Shown here piece by piece: positions 9,543 through 18,485 of a DNA stretch of 64,000 bases (its first letter is position 1; each line of letters opens with the position of its first letter). Made by a program: the position numbers and the translations under genes. The stretch comes from Sphingomonadales bacterium. GTDB lineage: Bacteria; Pseudomonadota; Alphaproteobacteria; Sphingomonadales; Sphingomonadaceae. The notes beneath the pieces are model-generated. The model searched no databases. It saw only the letters and a list, made by a program, of their open reading frames with translations, and was not told the DNA's origin. The DNA is taken from positions 62,001 to 126,000 of the forward strand of contig JAACPW010000007.1 in assembly GCA_009995225.1 (NCBI GenBank), written 5' to 3'.

Positions 9543-10519
9543 GGATGGACCCCGCCTTTGCCGCCGCACGCCCGGCGGCGGTGCATTGTGCAGAACTGAC
9601 GCAACGCGGACCGCGCCCTGAAGAACGCGCCGCGCTGATGGCAGCGTGGCGGCGCGATCTGGCGCGGCTGCTAGCCGATGATCTGTCGGGCCTGGTTTCG
9701 GGCGACCGGCTGGATGTCAGCATTTCCGAGCCTGAACACATGACAGGCGCGGATGCATTGCGGCGGATCGGACCCGTTGCCGCAAACAGCCTCCTGCGCG
9801 TGGGCATGTCGGGCGAGCCGGGGGGCGAGACTGCCTTGCTCAGCTTCGATTTCGCCACGGCGATTGCATTGACCGACCGCAGCTTTGGCGGCGATGGACG
9901 CGCCATCGGCGCCGTGCCGGAAACGCTGCCGCGCTCGGCGGCGCTGCTCGCCGAAGAAGCCGCAACCATGATCGCCGGCGCCATCACGCGCGCCAGCCTT
10001 GGCGATATGCCACCGCCAGCGAGCACGGCCCCGCGCCGGTCTGGTGGCGGGCCGATGGCAGGCGAAGTCATCGTGCGCAGCGAAAGCGCAAGCCGGCTGA
10101 AGCCCTTTGCGCTCGATGCGCAGACGCTGCTGTTCACGCTCGATATCGCCAACCGGCAGGGCTGCACCTGGCGGGCGAGCCTTGCGATTGCAGCGGACAG
10201 GATGGGCCGGCTGCTGCCAGGAGGCGGGCGGCGTTACCGCACCCGCACGCCGCGCGCGCCGTCGACCGGCAGGCAAGCGCCTTTTGCGGACATGCCGCTG
10301 CCGCTGCATGTGGTGCTGGCCGAATTCGACCTGTCGCTGGCCCGTCTGCAAACGCTGGGGCCGGGCGACACCATCCCGCTGGCGATGGACCGGCAGGTGC
10401 CATTGATGGTGGGCGATACCGTGCTCGCCCACGGCGCGGTCGGCACGGCCGAGGATCGCATGGCGATCCGTCTTACCCGCTTTCCTGCTTCCACGACCAT
10501 CGAAGGGCTCGCACCATGA
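9539..10519 (+). CDS. fliM: Flagellar motor switch protein FliM, lacking the CheY-binding N-terminus
   Basis: C-ring wall protein. The 326-residue product has a recognisable middle region (ISEPEHMTGADALRRIGPVA, then TALLSFDFATAIALTDRSFGG) and a C-terminal SpoA/FliN-like domain (LPLHVVLAEFDLSLARLQTL, GDTIPLAMDRQVPLMVGDTV). The usual N-terminal acidic CheY-P docking peptide (LSQxEIDALL type) is absent. The protein begins MRMDPAFAAARPAAVHCAEL, and no such peptide is encoded upstream because fliL occupies that DNA. It overlaps fliL and fliN. Confidence 0.88.
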   Translation: MRMDPAFAAARPAAVHCAELTQRGPRPEERAALMAAWRRDLARLLADDLSGLVSGDRLDVSISEPEHMTGADALRRIGPVAANSLLRVGMSGEPGGETALLSFDFATAIALTDRSFGGDGRAIGAVPETLPRSAALLAEEAATMIAGAITRASLGDMPPPASTAPRRSGGGPMAGEVIVRSESASRLKPFALDAQTLLFTLDIANRQGCTWRASLAIAADRMGRLLPGGGRRYRTRTPRAPSTGRQAPFADMPLPLHVVLAEFDLSLARLQTLGPGDTIPLAMDRQVPLMVGDTVLAHGAVGTAEDRMAIRLTRFPASTTIEGLAP

Positions 10520-10845
10520 CCGCTTATCAACCCGCCGCTTTTGCCCGTTTCGGCGATGTCGCCGTGCGCCTTTCGGTCGAGCTTGGCCGCACGGAAATGC
10601 CCTTGCGCGATGTGCTGTCGCTGGGCGAGGGGAGCACGGTCGTGCTGGACCGGCTGACGGACGAACTGCTCGATGTGACCGCCAATGGCCGCGTGATCGC
10701 GCGCGGCGAAGTGGTGGCGGAAAAGGGCCGCTTCGCCCTGCGGATCGTGAGCCTTGTGGGCGAAGAAGGACAGAACGAGCCTCCTGCTGCCGCGCCCGCC
10801 GAACCCGTCATGACCGTAGCGCCCGCTGCCGACGATACGCTGTAA
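10516..10845 (+). CDS. fliN: Flagellar motor switch protein FliN
   Basis: SpoA-domain subunit at the base of the C ring. The 109-residue product contains the canonical surface, VRLSVELGRTEMPLRDVLSL followed by GSTVVLDRLTDELLDVTANG and VIARGEVVAEKGRFALRIVS. The short N-terminus and an Ala/Pro-rich C-terminal tail are the only variations. It overlaps fliM by ATGA and is followed by fliO after 18 bases. Confidence 0.95.
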   Translation: MTAYQPAAFARFGDVAVRLSVELGRTEMPLRDVLSLGEGSTVVLDRLTDELLDVTANGRVIARGEVVAEKGRFALRIVSLVGEEGQNEPPAAAPAEPVMTVAPAADDTL

Positions 10846-10863
10846 GCGCGGAACGAGCGGGCC

Positions 10864-11148
10864 ATGATCGAATATCTCCTGCGCCTTGCGCTGCTGCTGC
10901 CCTTGCTGGGCGGCCTGATCTGGGGGAGCCTGTGGCTGACCCGCTGGCTGCAGACGCGCCTTCATGGTGCGGGCGCAGGGCAGGCGGGCGGGCGGCAGTT
11001 GCAACTGGTGGAAACCAGCCTGATTGCGCCGGGGATGAAACTGGCCGTGGTTCGCTTTCATGATCGCGAGATCCTGCTGGGCTGCACGCGACACGGTCTT
11101 GTGCGGCTGAGCGAGGCACCTGCTGCAACGACGCTGGAGCAGCCGTGA
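10864..11148 (+). CDS. fliO: Flagellar biosynthetic protein FliO
   Basis: Small membrane protein that assists FliP assembly in the export gate. The 94-residue product has one N-terminal membrane segment (IEYLLRLALLLPLLGGLIWG) followed by a short cytoplasmic domain with the FliO pattern LQLVETSLIAPGMKLAVVRF and HDREILLGCTRHGLVRLSE. It overlaps fliP by ATGA. Size and place between fliN and fliP support the call. Confidence 0.88.
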   Translation: MIEYLLRLALLLPLLGGLIWGSLWLTRWLQTRLHGAGAGQAGGRQLQLVETSLIAPGMKLAVVRFHDREILLGCTRHGLVRLSEAPAATTLEQP

Positions 11149-11939
11149 TGCGATGCCTTTTCTTGCTGCGCGCGGCATTGCTGTGCCTGCTGGCGTTAAC
11201 CATGTTTCCCGAAGCCGCTCACGCTGCCGCTGCTGCGCCCGACCCGGTCGCTGCCGGCGTCGGTTCCGCGATCGAGCGCGCGCTGGGCGATCAGGGCGCG
11301 GGCGAGGACAGCCCCTTGAGCATGTCCTTGCAACTGCTGGTGGTGATGGGCCTGCTCACCATCCTGCCCGCGCTGGTGCTGATGATGACCAGTTTCTTGC
11401 GCATCCTTGTCGTGCTGTCGATCCTGCGGCAGGCGCTGGGGCTGCAAGGCTCGCCGCCCGGACAGGTGCTGGCAGGGCTTGCGCTGTTCCTGAGCCTGTT
11501 CGTCATGGCGCCGACGCTCGACCTGGTGAACGCGCAGGCGATTGCGCCCTATGGCGCCGGTAGCATCGGCGCCGACGCCGCGATCGGCAAGGCGGGCGAA
11601 GCGTTCCACGCCTTCATGATCGCCCAGACGCGCGAGGCAAACCTGATGATGTTCACCGACATTGCCGGCGGAGGCACGTTCCGCAGCGGCGCCGATGTGC
11701 CCTTTTCGATCCTGCTCCCTGCCTTTGTCACCAGCGAGCTGGAAACCGCGTTCCAGATCGGCTTCATGATCTTCCTGCCGTTTCTCGTGATCGACCTTGT
11801 GGTGGCAAGCGTGCTGATGAGCCTTGGCATGATGATGCTGTCACCCACGATCATCTCGCTGCCGTTCAAGCTGCTGCTGTTTGTGCTGGTCGATGGCTGG
11901 GCGCTGCTGATGGGCAGCCTTGCCCTGAGTTTCGCCTGA
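11145..11939 (+). CDS. fliP: Flagellar type III export gate protein FliP
   Basis: Core pore-forming subunit of the export gate. The 264-residue product has a cleavable-looking N-terminal signal (LLALTMFPEAAHAAAA), then the highly conserved MMTSFLRILVVLSILRQALG and SPPGQVLAGLALFLSLFVMA, and ends with VLMSLGMMMLSPTIISLPFK and VDGWALLMGSLALSFA. All family hallmarks are present. It overlaps fliQ by one base (TGATG). Confidence 0.97.
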   Translation: MMRCLFLLRAALLCLLALTMFPEAAHAAAAAPDPVAAGVGSAIERALGDQGAGEDSPLSMSLQLLVVMGLLTILPALVLMMTSFLRILVVLSILRQALGLQGSPPGQVLAGLALFLSLFVMAPTLDLVNAQAIAPYGAGSIGADAAIGKAGEAFHAFMIAQTREANLMMFTDIAGGGTFRSGADVPFSILLPAFVTSELETAFQIGFMIFLPFLVIDLVVASVLMSLGMMMLSPTIISLPFKLLLFVLVDGWALLMGSLALSFA

Positions 11940-12211
11940 TGCAGGAAGATGCCGCTCTCCTCGCGCTGGCCGATCAGACGCTATGGATCACGGCGCTGAT
12001 TGCCGGGCCGGTGCTGATCGCGGCGCTGGTGGTGGGTCTGGTGGTCGGGATCATCCAGGCCGCCACCTCGGTCAACGAACAAACGCTTTCCTTCATTCCC
12101 AAGCTGGCGATCACCGCGCTGGTGTTCGTTGTGCTCGGAGCGGCGATGATGGGTCTGCTGGCCGATTTCACGGCCGAGATCATGGCGCAGGTCGCCAATC
12201 TGTCCACATGA
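11939..12211 (+). CDS. fliQ: Flagellar export gate protein FliQ
   Basis: Two-helix membrane subunit of the FliPQR gate. The 90-residue product contains the conserved VGLVVGIIQAATSVNEQTLS and FIPKLAITALVFVVLGAAMM segments. Its ATG overlaps the fliP stop, and its TGA overlaps the fliR start. Confidence 0.96.
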   Translation: MQEDAALLALADQTLWITALIAGPVLIAALVVGLVVGIIQAATSVNEQTLSFIPKLAITALVFVVLGAAMMGLLADFTAEIMAQVANLST

Positions 12212-12999
12212 ACGTCCTCGATTTCGGCCTTGGCAGCCTTGAGGCGCAGTTGTGGCAGATCCTGTTCCTGTCGATCCGCTGCGGGGCGGCGCTGATGGCC
12301 GCGCCGATGGTGGGCGGGACCGCGGTGCCAGCGCCGGTGCGCATCCTGCTCAGCCTCGTCCTGGGATATTTCATCGCGACCTGGGTGCCGCTCCCGCTTG
12401 CGCCCGCCATGATGAGCCTCGCCGCAATTCTTGCCGTGCTTCAGGAAATCGCGGTTGGTCTGATGCTGGGCTTCGTGTTGCAACTCGCCTTCGCCATTCC
12501 CCTGATCGCGGCCGAGCAGATTTCGGGCACCATGGGCCTTGCCATCGCCACCTCGATCGACCCGGCCAGCGGCGCGCAATCGGGGGCGCTGGGCACCTTC
12601 TTCGGCCTTGTCCTCAGCCTGCTGTTCTTCGCCATCGGCGCGCATCTGCTGTGGTTCGAACTGCTGATCGAAAGTTACCGCCTGCTGCCTGCGGGGCAAT
12701 TCGTGCTTGGCGCATGGCGGGCGCAAAGCGTGATGATGTTCATGGGCTATGGTCTCGCCACCGCCGCTGCGATCGCATTGCCGGTGGTGCTGGTGCTGCT
12801 GCTGGTGCAAGTGGTGACGGGCCTGATCGCCCGTTCGGCCCCCGCGCTCAACCTGTTCGCGCTTGGCCTTCCCGCCGGCGTGCTGGCCGGAATCGCCGCG
12901 CTGATCATCGCGCTCCCGGTGATGGTGCAGCAATTCAAGGGCGTGCTCGAAACGACGCTGGAACACTCCGCGGTCCTGCTTGCGGCGGAGGCGCCGTAG
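12208..12999 (+). CDS. fliR: Flagellar export gate protein FliR
   Basis: Multi-spanning subunit closing the FliPQR gate. From the ATG at 12208, which overlaps the fliQ stop, the product is 263 residues with about six membrane segments. It carries the typical RCGAALMAAPMVGG, PVRILLSLVLGYFIA and GFVLQLAFAIPLIAAEQISG motifs. A longer in-frame start at 11983 would lie inside fliQ and is rejected. flhB follows immediately. Confidence 0.95.
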   Translation: MNVLDFGLGSLEAQLWQILFLSIRCGAALMAAPMVGGTAVPAPVRILLSLVLGYFIATWVPLPLAPAMMSLAAILAVLQEIAVGLMLGFVLQLAFAIPLIAAEQISGTMGLAIATSIDPASGAQSGALGTFFGLVLSLLFFAIGAHLLWFELLIESYRLLPAGQFVLGAWRAQSVMMFMGYGLATAAAIALPVVLVLLLVQVVTGLIARSAPALNLFALGLPAGVLAGIAALIIALPVMVQQFKGVLETTLEHSAVLLAAEAP

Positions 13000-14139
13000 A
13001 TGGCCGACGAGACACCGGGCGAAAAGACCTTCGCCCCCACCGCCAAACGCCGTCAGGACGCCGCCAAAAAGGGCGATGTGCTGCGTTCCAAGGAACTCGG
13101 CACGCTGGCGGCAACCGGCACGGGCGCCTTGGCGTTGATGGGGCTGGGATCGTGGCTCAATGACAGCATGGGCCGGGTCGCGCGCGCCGGGTTCACCTTC
13201 GATCGCGCCGCGCTCGATGGCTTTGCCCCCGGTGCGGCCATCGGCGATGCGGCATTGGCCGCGCTTCCGCCGGTGGCGGCGCTGGGGCTGATCGTGGCCG
13301 GAGCAACCGCGCTGTCGCAACTGGCGCTGGGGCAGGACGGGCGCTTCGTTCCCGGCAATGCCGCGTTCAAGCTTTCGCGCATCAATCCGCTGGCGGGGTT
13401 CAAGCGCATCCTTGGCTGGCAGGGGCTGATCGAACTGGGCAAGGGGCTGGCCAAGCTGGCGCTGCTGGGGGGGATCGCGTGGTGGTGGGCAGGGGACGAG
13501 CTGCCACACCTGCTCGCGCTGGGCGCCCTTCCGCTCGAAGCGCAATTGGGGCAGGCGCTGGACGCCTTCACCTCGCTGATCGGCGCCTTGCTGATCGGCC
13601 TCGCGGTGATCGCGGGCATCGATTACCCGCTGCAACGCTTCCAGCGCGACAAGCGGCTCAAGATGAGTTTTCAGGACATGCGCGACGAAAACAAGCAATC
13701 CGAAGGCTCGCCCGAGATGAAATCGGCCCGCCGTCAGCGCCAGCGCGATCTGGCCCGCGGGGGTGTCGCCAAGGCGATGAAGGAGGCGCAGTTTATCATC
13801 GTCAACCCGCTGCATTTCGCAGTGGCGCTCACGTACGATCCGGCGCGTGCGCCCGCGCCGCTGCTGCTGGCCAAGGGGCGGGGGGAAACCGCGCTTGCCA
13901 TGCGCGAAATCGCGGCCGAGCAAGGCCTGCCGGTGCTGGAATATCCCACACTGGCCCGCGCGGTCTATTTCACCACCCGCCCCAATCAGATGGTGCGCGA
14001 AGAATTGTATATCGCGCTGGCATCGCTGGTGGCCTTCGTGCTCGCGCTGAAACGCGGCAACCGCCCGCGTCGTCCGGTGATCGACGTGCCAGCGGCATTG
14101 CGGTTCGATGGCGACGGAAGGCCCGATCACCATGCTTAA
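13000..14139 (+). CDS. flhB: Flagellar export switch protein FlhB
   Basis: Membrane protein that switches export specificity from rod/hook to filament by autocleavage at NPTH/NPLH. The 379-residue product starts with the family signature EKTFAPTAKRRQDAAKKGDV, has four membrane segments, the linker MSFQDMRDENKQSEGSPEMK, and the cleavage motif NPLHFAVAL near residue 270. NPLH instead of NPTH is a conservative variant that keeps the catalytic Asn-Pro. It sits directly after fliR. Confidence 0.96.
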   Translation: MADETPGEKTFAPTAKRRQDAAKKGDVLRSKELGTLAATGTGALALMGLGSWLNDSMGRVARAGFTFDRAALDGFAPGAAIGDAALAALPPVAALGLIVAGATALSQLALGQDGRFVPGNAAFKLSRINPLAGFKRILGWQGLIELGKGLAKLALLGGIAWWWAGDELPHLLALGALPLEAQLGQALDAFTSLIGALLIGLAVIAGIDYPLQRFQRDKRLKMSFQDMRDENKQSEGSPEMKSARRQRQRDLARGGVAKAMKEAQFIIVNPLHFAVALTYDPARAPAPLLLAKGRGETALAMREIAAEQGLPVLEYPTLARAVYFTTRPNQMVREELYIALASLVAFVLALKRGNRPRRPVIDVPAALRFDGDGRPDHHA

Positions 14140-14169
14140 ACTCACCCGCAAACGCCCGTTCTGATCGTC

Positions 14170-15600
14170 ATGGAAAACGCAGGATCTTCGATCATCTCCG
14201 CGCTGGGCGCTGGTAGCGGCGTCAATTTCACCCAGTTGGCAACGGACATCTCCGTCGCCAGCTTTGCAGTGCAACGCGATACGATTGCCGCGCGCAAAAG
14301 CAGCCTTGAAGCCCAGATTTCCGCTGCCGGACAGTTGCGCGGCGCGATGACCGAACTTGCTGCCGCGCTGGGGGACCGGGTGCGCAGCGGAGACCTGGCA
14401 CCGCGCGGCACGCTGGCCAATACGGCCGTGGCGCAGGTCACGGTGCCGGCCGGCTTGTCGCCGCGGGGCAATTTCGCGCTCGAAGTCACCGCGCTTGCCC
14501 AAAGTCAGACTCTGGTGGGCCGGTCTTATGCCAGCGGCGATGCGCTGGTGGGCGAAGGCACGCTGACGGTGCGGTTCGGCACGGTCAGCGGCGCAAGCTT
14601 CACCGCCGATGGTGCGCGCGACACCATTGCAATCGCTGTCACCGCCACCGACACGCTTGCCAGCCTTGCCACCAAGCTCAATCAGGCCAGCGGCGGCGCG
14701 GTGCAGGCCTATGTCGCCAATGGCACAGGCGGCGCGCAACTGGTGATGAAGGGGCGCGAGGGTGCAGCCAACGGCTTCGAGATCGAAGCAGCAGGCGCGG
14801 GCGGGGCGCAAGCGCCCGGCGATCTCAGCTATCTGGGTTGGACTGCGGCGACCAACACCGCCGAACTGCAAAGCACCGCGCGCGATGCGGCCTTCCGGCT
14901 CGACACCGTGGCGATGACCAGCCCGACCAACCGTGTCACGGGCCTTCCGGGCGGGTTCGGCCTCACGCTCACTGCCACCAATGCGGGCGCGCCTACCGCA
15001 TTGAGCTTTGCCAACAACACCCCCGCCATATCGGCCGTGATGACCGATTTCGTCGCTGCGCTGAACGATATTGCCGGGCAGGTGAGCGCGCTGGCCGCGC
15101 CGCTTGGTGGAGAGCTTGGCAATGATCCGGGCGCGCGCGAATTGCGCCGCGATCTCGCCGCGCTGGCGGGTCAGGTGGTAATGCCGGGCGCGGCGACAGG
15201 CGAACCGCGCACACTGGCCGATCTGGGATTGGCGCTCAATCGCGATGGCACCTTCCGGCTGGACAGCGCACGGCTGAACCGCGCCATCGAAACCAGCCCG
15301 GATGGCGTCGCGGCGATGTTTACCAGCGGCGTTTCGGGCGTGTTTGCCACGATGGACCGGTTTGCGCGTGACAACAGCTTTGCCGCCGACCCCGGAACGC
15401 TGGGCGGATCGCTGCGGCGGTTCGAGGCGCAGCTGGCCGCCAGCGATGAACGCCTGACGCGAATCGCCGAACAGCAGGAGGCCCTGCGCGAACGCCTGAC
15501 CCGCGAATTCACCGCTTCGGAACGCCGCGTGGCGGCTTCCCAATCGACGCTGGCGTTCATTCGCCAGCAGGTCGATATCTGGTCGGCCAGCGACCAGTAA
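14170..15600 (+). CDS. fliD: Flagellar filament cap protein FliD (HAP2)
   Basis: Pentameric cap that guides flagellin polymerisation. The 476-residue product begins with SIISALGAGSGVNFTQLATD, the FliD N-terminal signature, has a long variable Ala/Gly/Thr-rich centre, and ends with a coiled-coil FliD C-terminal domain (FEAQLAASDERLTRIAEQQE to FIRQQVDIWSASDQ). It lies 30 bases after flhB and 12 before fliS, the expected cap-chaperone pairing. Confidence 0.93.
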   Translation: MENAGSSIISALGAGSGVNFTQLATDISVASFAVQRDTIAARKSSLEAQISAAGQLRGAMTELAAALGDRVRSGDLAPRGTLANTAVAQVTVPAGLSPRGNFALEVTALAQSQTLVGRSYASGDALVGEGTLTVRFGTVSGASFTADGARDTIAIAVTATDTLASLATKLNQASGGAVQAYVANGTGGAQLVMKGREGAANGFEIEAAGAGGAQAPGDLSYLGWTAATNTAELQSTARDAAFRLDTVAMTSPTNRVTGLPGGFGLTLTATNAGAPTALSFANNTPAISAVMTDFVAALNDIAGQVSALAAPLGGELGNDPGARELRRDLAALAGQVVMPGAATGEPRTLADLGLALNRDGTFRLDSARLNRAIETSPDGVAAMFTSGVSGVFATMDRFARDNSFAADPGTLGGSLRRFEAQLAASDERLTRIAEQQEALRERLTREFTASERRVAASQSTLAFIRQQVDIWSASDQ

Positions 15601-15612
15601 GAAAGGGCGACG

Positions 15613-15981
15613 ATGATGCAGATGCTCGGCCAAAATCCCGCCGCCGCCTATCGCCGCGTTGCGTTGGAGGCACGGATCGAAGCGTCGGGCCGTGCAGACC
15701 TGACCCGCATCTGTCTTGAGGAGGCCGTGGCCGCGCTAGGTCAGGCTTTGGTCGCGCTAGACCGGTCCCTGGCTATCCCGCGCGAGCCCTTGATGCGGGC
15801 GCAGACGATCATGGTGTGGCTGGCCCAATCGGTCGCGCCGGATCATCCGCTGGGGTCCAGCCTCAAGGCATTCTATGGCGGTCTGGCCAGCCAGATCAGC
15901 GCCAATTGCCTACAGGCGGATGCCCGGCATATCGGTAATATTCAAAGCGATATCAGAGACGTGCTGGCCGCTGCGGGGTAG
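15613..15981 (+). CDS. fliS: Flagellin export chaperone FliS
   Basis: Binds the flagellin C-terminus in the cytoplasm to prevent premature polymerisation. The 122-residue product is all-helical with the FliS pattern YRRVALEARIEASGRADLTR near the N-terminus and MVWLAQSVAPDHPLGSSLKA later. A GAAAGGG ribosome-binding site precedes the ATG. It ends the flagellar block; the bases after it hold the parS palindrome. Confidence 0.88.
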   Translation: MMQMLGQNPAAAYRRVALEARIEASGRADLTRICLEEAVAALGQALVALDRSLAIPREPLMRAQTIMVWLAQSVAPDHPLGSSLKAFYGGLASQISANCLQADARHIGNIQSDIRDVLAAAG

Positions 15982-15991
15982 TTCCGCGCAA

Positions 15992-16007
15992 TGTTTCACG
16001 TGAAACA
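15992..16007. promoter_or_regulatory. parS: parS centromere-like site (ParB binding), perfect palindrome
   Basis: The 16-base sequence TGTTTCACGTGAAACA is a perfect palindrome identical to the widely conserved chromosomal parS consensus (TGTTNCACGTGAAACA). It lies in the short gap between fliS and the convergent hydrolase gene. ParB would load and spread here, and ParA/ParB would segregate this region early. Chromosomal parS sites usually cluster near the replication origin. Confidence 0.9.
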
Positions 16008-16024
16008 TTTGCAGAACATCAGGT

Positions 16025-16897
16025 TCAGGCGATCCATTCCGCGATGATCCGGGCGGCATCTTGCGGATCTTGAAACGGGTGAAAATGCGTCATGTCCGGG
16101 CGGTAGAGATCGGATCCCTGCGGCAGGATGCTCGCAAGGTCGGGCCAGGTCGGGGAACTCTTGAAATCATTCAAATCGGTGGCTTGCGCCCGCACCACCA
16201 GTACCGGGATGTCTACGTGCCTGGCCGCCTCCAGAATGGCACCGTTGCTGCGGCTTGAGGCATAGACGCTGGCTTCGACTTCGGGGGCGCAGGCCAGTTC
16301 CAGCCCCTGTCCAGCGGCCGCCGGGGTCAGGCCGTGGCGACAGTAATCGGCAAAAACGCGGCGGTCGAACAGGCTGTAGGGATCACGCGTCCCGAAGCGT
16401 TCGATCATCGCTTCGACACTGGCAAAGTCACGTTTGCGGCGGATGGCGGGGTGGGGGTTTTCCGCAGTATATAGCGGCTGGCCCGGCGCGTAGAATGCCG
16501 GTGCCAGAATGACGGGATCGAACAGGACAAGCCGGCTGAACCGCGCCGGGGCGTCGGCGGCGACTTGCAGCAGCGTATGCGCGCCCATCGAATGGCCAAT
16601 GCCGACCGCGCCGGTGATGCCTGCTTGTGCAAGGAAATCAGCCACATCGCTCGCAAGAAGCCGCCAGTCGTCGATCGGTCCGGCGCGCGATAGGCCATGC
16701 CCGCGCAGATCGACTGCATAGGCGGGATGATCCGGGAAAGCTTCAATAATGGCATCGAACACCCGCCCTTGAAAGCCGGTGGCATGGGCGAAGACGAGAG
16801 GCACGGCGGTGCCGTCAGACGCCCATTCATGCACCGCAAGGTCGATGCCATTGACGCGAGTGTAACAGGTGGCGGGCTGGGGACGGGCGGTGTTCAT
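16025..16897 (-). CDS. Alpha/beta hydrolase
   Basis: Predicted serine hydrolase of 290 residues with the nucleophile elbow GHSMGAH near residue 101, an oxyanion-loop segment FAHATGFQGRVFD and a C-terminal catalytic His candidate in RPDMTHFHPFQDP. No signal peptide or membrane segment is visible, so it is probably cytoplasmic. The substrate is unknown. The family includes esterases, lactonases and C-C hydrolases, and nothing in the neighbourhood points to a pathway. It converges on fliS across the parS site. Confidence 0.85.
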   Translation of the reverse strand: MNTARPQPATCYTRVNGIDLAVHEWASDGTAVPLVFAHATGFQGRVFDAIIEAFPDHPAYAVDLRGHGLSRAGPIDDWRLLASDVADFLAQAGITGAVGIGHSMGAHTLLQVAADAPARFSRLVLFDPVILAPAFYAPGQPLYTAENPHPAIRRKRDFASVEAMIERFGTRDPYSLFDRRVFADYCRHGLTPAAAGQGLELACAPEVEASVYASSRSNGAILEAARHVDIPVLVVRAQATDLNDFKSSPTWPDLASILPQGSDLYRPDMTHFHPFQDPQDAARIIAEWIA

Positions 16898-16952
16898 GCG
16901 TCAGACCAACCGGATCGCCAGCCTCAAGTCAATCGCCTAGCAGGATCAGGGG

Positions 16953-18485
16953 TCACTTGGCCAAATCAGGCGCGGCCTCGCCCCGGTTGCGCGCGATACG
17001 CAGGGCTTCGGCCAGGCGGGTGGGCGCGATGAGGTGGAGCGTGCCAAGGTAGACCGCCATGCCTAGGATCACTGCACTTACCAGCGCAACCAGATCGGGC
17101 ACGGGCGGCAGTGCGCGCAACATCAGGGCAACCCCGGCCCCCATCACCAGCGCCGCGCCCAGCGGCGGCGCGACTGCGCTGGCCAGTCCGGCAAGGCTGA
17201 AGCCGAGCACCGTGCGCGACAGAGCGATGGTCGCCCCCGTCAGCACCGCCATTCCGCCAACCCAGCCCCAGGCAAAGCCGGTCACGCCCCAGTGCGACCC
17301 AGCGAAGAACGCCAGCGGCATCACCACGCTGCCCAGCATCGTCACTTTCAGCGGAATGCCCGGAAAGCCGCGCGCATTGGTGGCCGGCGCGAACAGGATC
17401 TGCAGCGTCAGCATCGCCATTGCCGCAGCAAGGATCGGCAGCAGCGGGATGATTTCGAGCCATTTGTCGCCCAGCAGCACCGGCACCAGCACCGGGGCCA
17501 CCACGGCGATCCCGGCATAGGCGGGCAGGCCCACCATCATCACCAGCCGGATCGTCGCGAGTAGCGCGGAGGAGCCCTGATCGGCTGCACCCTCGCTTTG
17601 CTGGCGCGAATAGGCGGCATAGGCGACTTCGTTGATCGGCGGCACGAATTTCGAGGCGAGCAATTGCGCCAGAAACAGCCCGGTGGTGTAAACGCCCAGA
17701 TCGTGCGCATCGAGCACGCGGCCCGCAATGACCACGTCGGCCTGACTCTGGACGAACCAGAACAACTGGGTCGCGGTCATCATGCCGCCGAACCCGGCGA
17801 TGTGGCCTGCGCCCTTGAAGCGGAAGATCGGGCGGATCGGGGAGCGTGCGGCCCAGGTCATGCCGACTGCTTCGGTCAGGATCATCACCAGCGGGGCCGC
17901 AACCAGCGTCCATACGCCCCAGCCCGACAAGGCGCCGGTAAGCGCGGTGATCGCCCCCGCCAGCGCCACCACCAGCCGCACCTGCGCGGGGCGGCGGAAA
18001 TCCATCCGGCGGCTCAGCACGGCATGGGGCAGCGCGCAGAACGGCACGGCAAGATACAGCAGCGATTGCACCCGCAGCAGGTCCGATACCATCGGTTCAT
18101 CGAACCACAGAGCCACCAGCGGCGCAGCGGCGAACTGGATCAGGGCAAGGCCGCCATTCAGCAGGATCAGCATCCCCAGCGTCTGACGCAAGCGTTCCTC
18201 GGTCACTTCCTCCTCGCGGATCAGCGCGCTGGCGAGGCCATAGCCGTTCATGGTGTTGAGCAGCATCAGCATGACCTGCGCCATCGCGAACAGGCCGTAA
18301 TCCTGCGGCGCCAGCAGACGGATCACGATCAGGGTCGAGGCCCAGGACACGATCTGGGTGAGCACCTGGCTGCCCGAACGCCAGATGACGGCGGTGCGTA
18401 CTTGCGCGGCGAGCGACGGCACGGCGGCGGGTGCCGGTGAGACGGGTTGTGCGCCGAGCGGCGGAACGGGATCGGCTTCAGCCAT
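16953..18485 (-). CDS. Polysaccharide flippase (Wzx/oligosaccharide flippase family)
   Basis: Predicted inner-membrane exporter of lipid-linked sugar repeat units. The 510-residue product has an N-terminal cytoplasmic Pro-rich stretch, then about 12-14 hydrophobic helices. It opens with AVIWRSGSQVLTQIVSWAST and the family motif RLLAPQDYGLFAMAQVMLML. The ATG at 18485 (MAEADPVPP) is chosen because a longer reading begins deep inside the upstream acetyltransferase gene. The 8-base overlap with that gene suggests a two-gene operon acting on a surface polysaccharide. Confidence 0.88.
   Translation of the reverse strand: MAEADPVPPLGAQPVSPAPAAVPSLAAQVRTAVIWRSGSQVLTQIVSWASTLIVIRLLAPQDYGLFAMAQVMLMLLNTMNGYGLASALIREEEVTEERLRQTLGMLILLNGGLALIQFAAAPLVALWFDEPMVSDLLRVQSLLYLAVPFCALPHAVLSRRMDFRRPAQVRLVVALAGAITALTGALSGWGVWTLVAAPLVMILTEAVGMTWAARSPIRPIFRFKGAGHIAGFGGMMTATQLFWFVQSQADVVIAGRVLDAHDLGVYTTGLFLAQLLASKFVPPINEVAYAAYSRQQSEGAADQGSSALLATIRLVMMVGLPAYAGIAVVAPVLVPVLLGDKWLEIIPLLPILAAAMAMLTLQILFAPATNARGFPGIPLKVTMLGSVVMPLAFFAGSHWGVTGFAWGWVGGMAVLTGATIALSRTVLGFSLAGLASAVAPPLGAALVMGAGVALMLRALPPVPDLVALVSAVILGMAVYLGTLHLIAPTRLAEALRIARNRGEAAPDLAK

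Noticed and set aside
11974-15633. Minus-strand frame of more than 1200 codons across fliQ-fliD
   Set aside because: It is an antisense open frame caused by high GC codon bias. The plus strand encodes well-recognised flagellar proteins in overlapping order.
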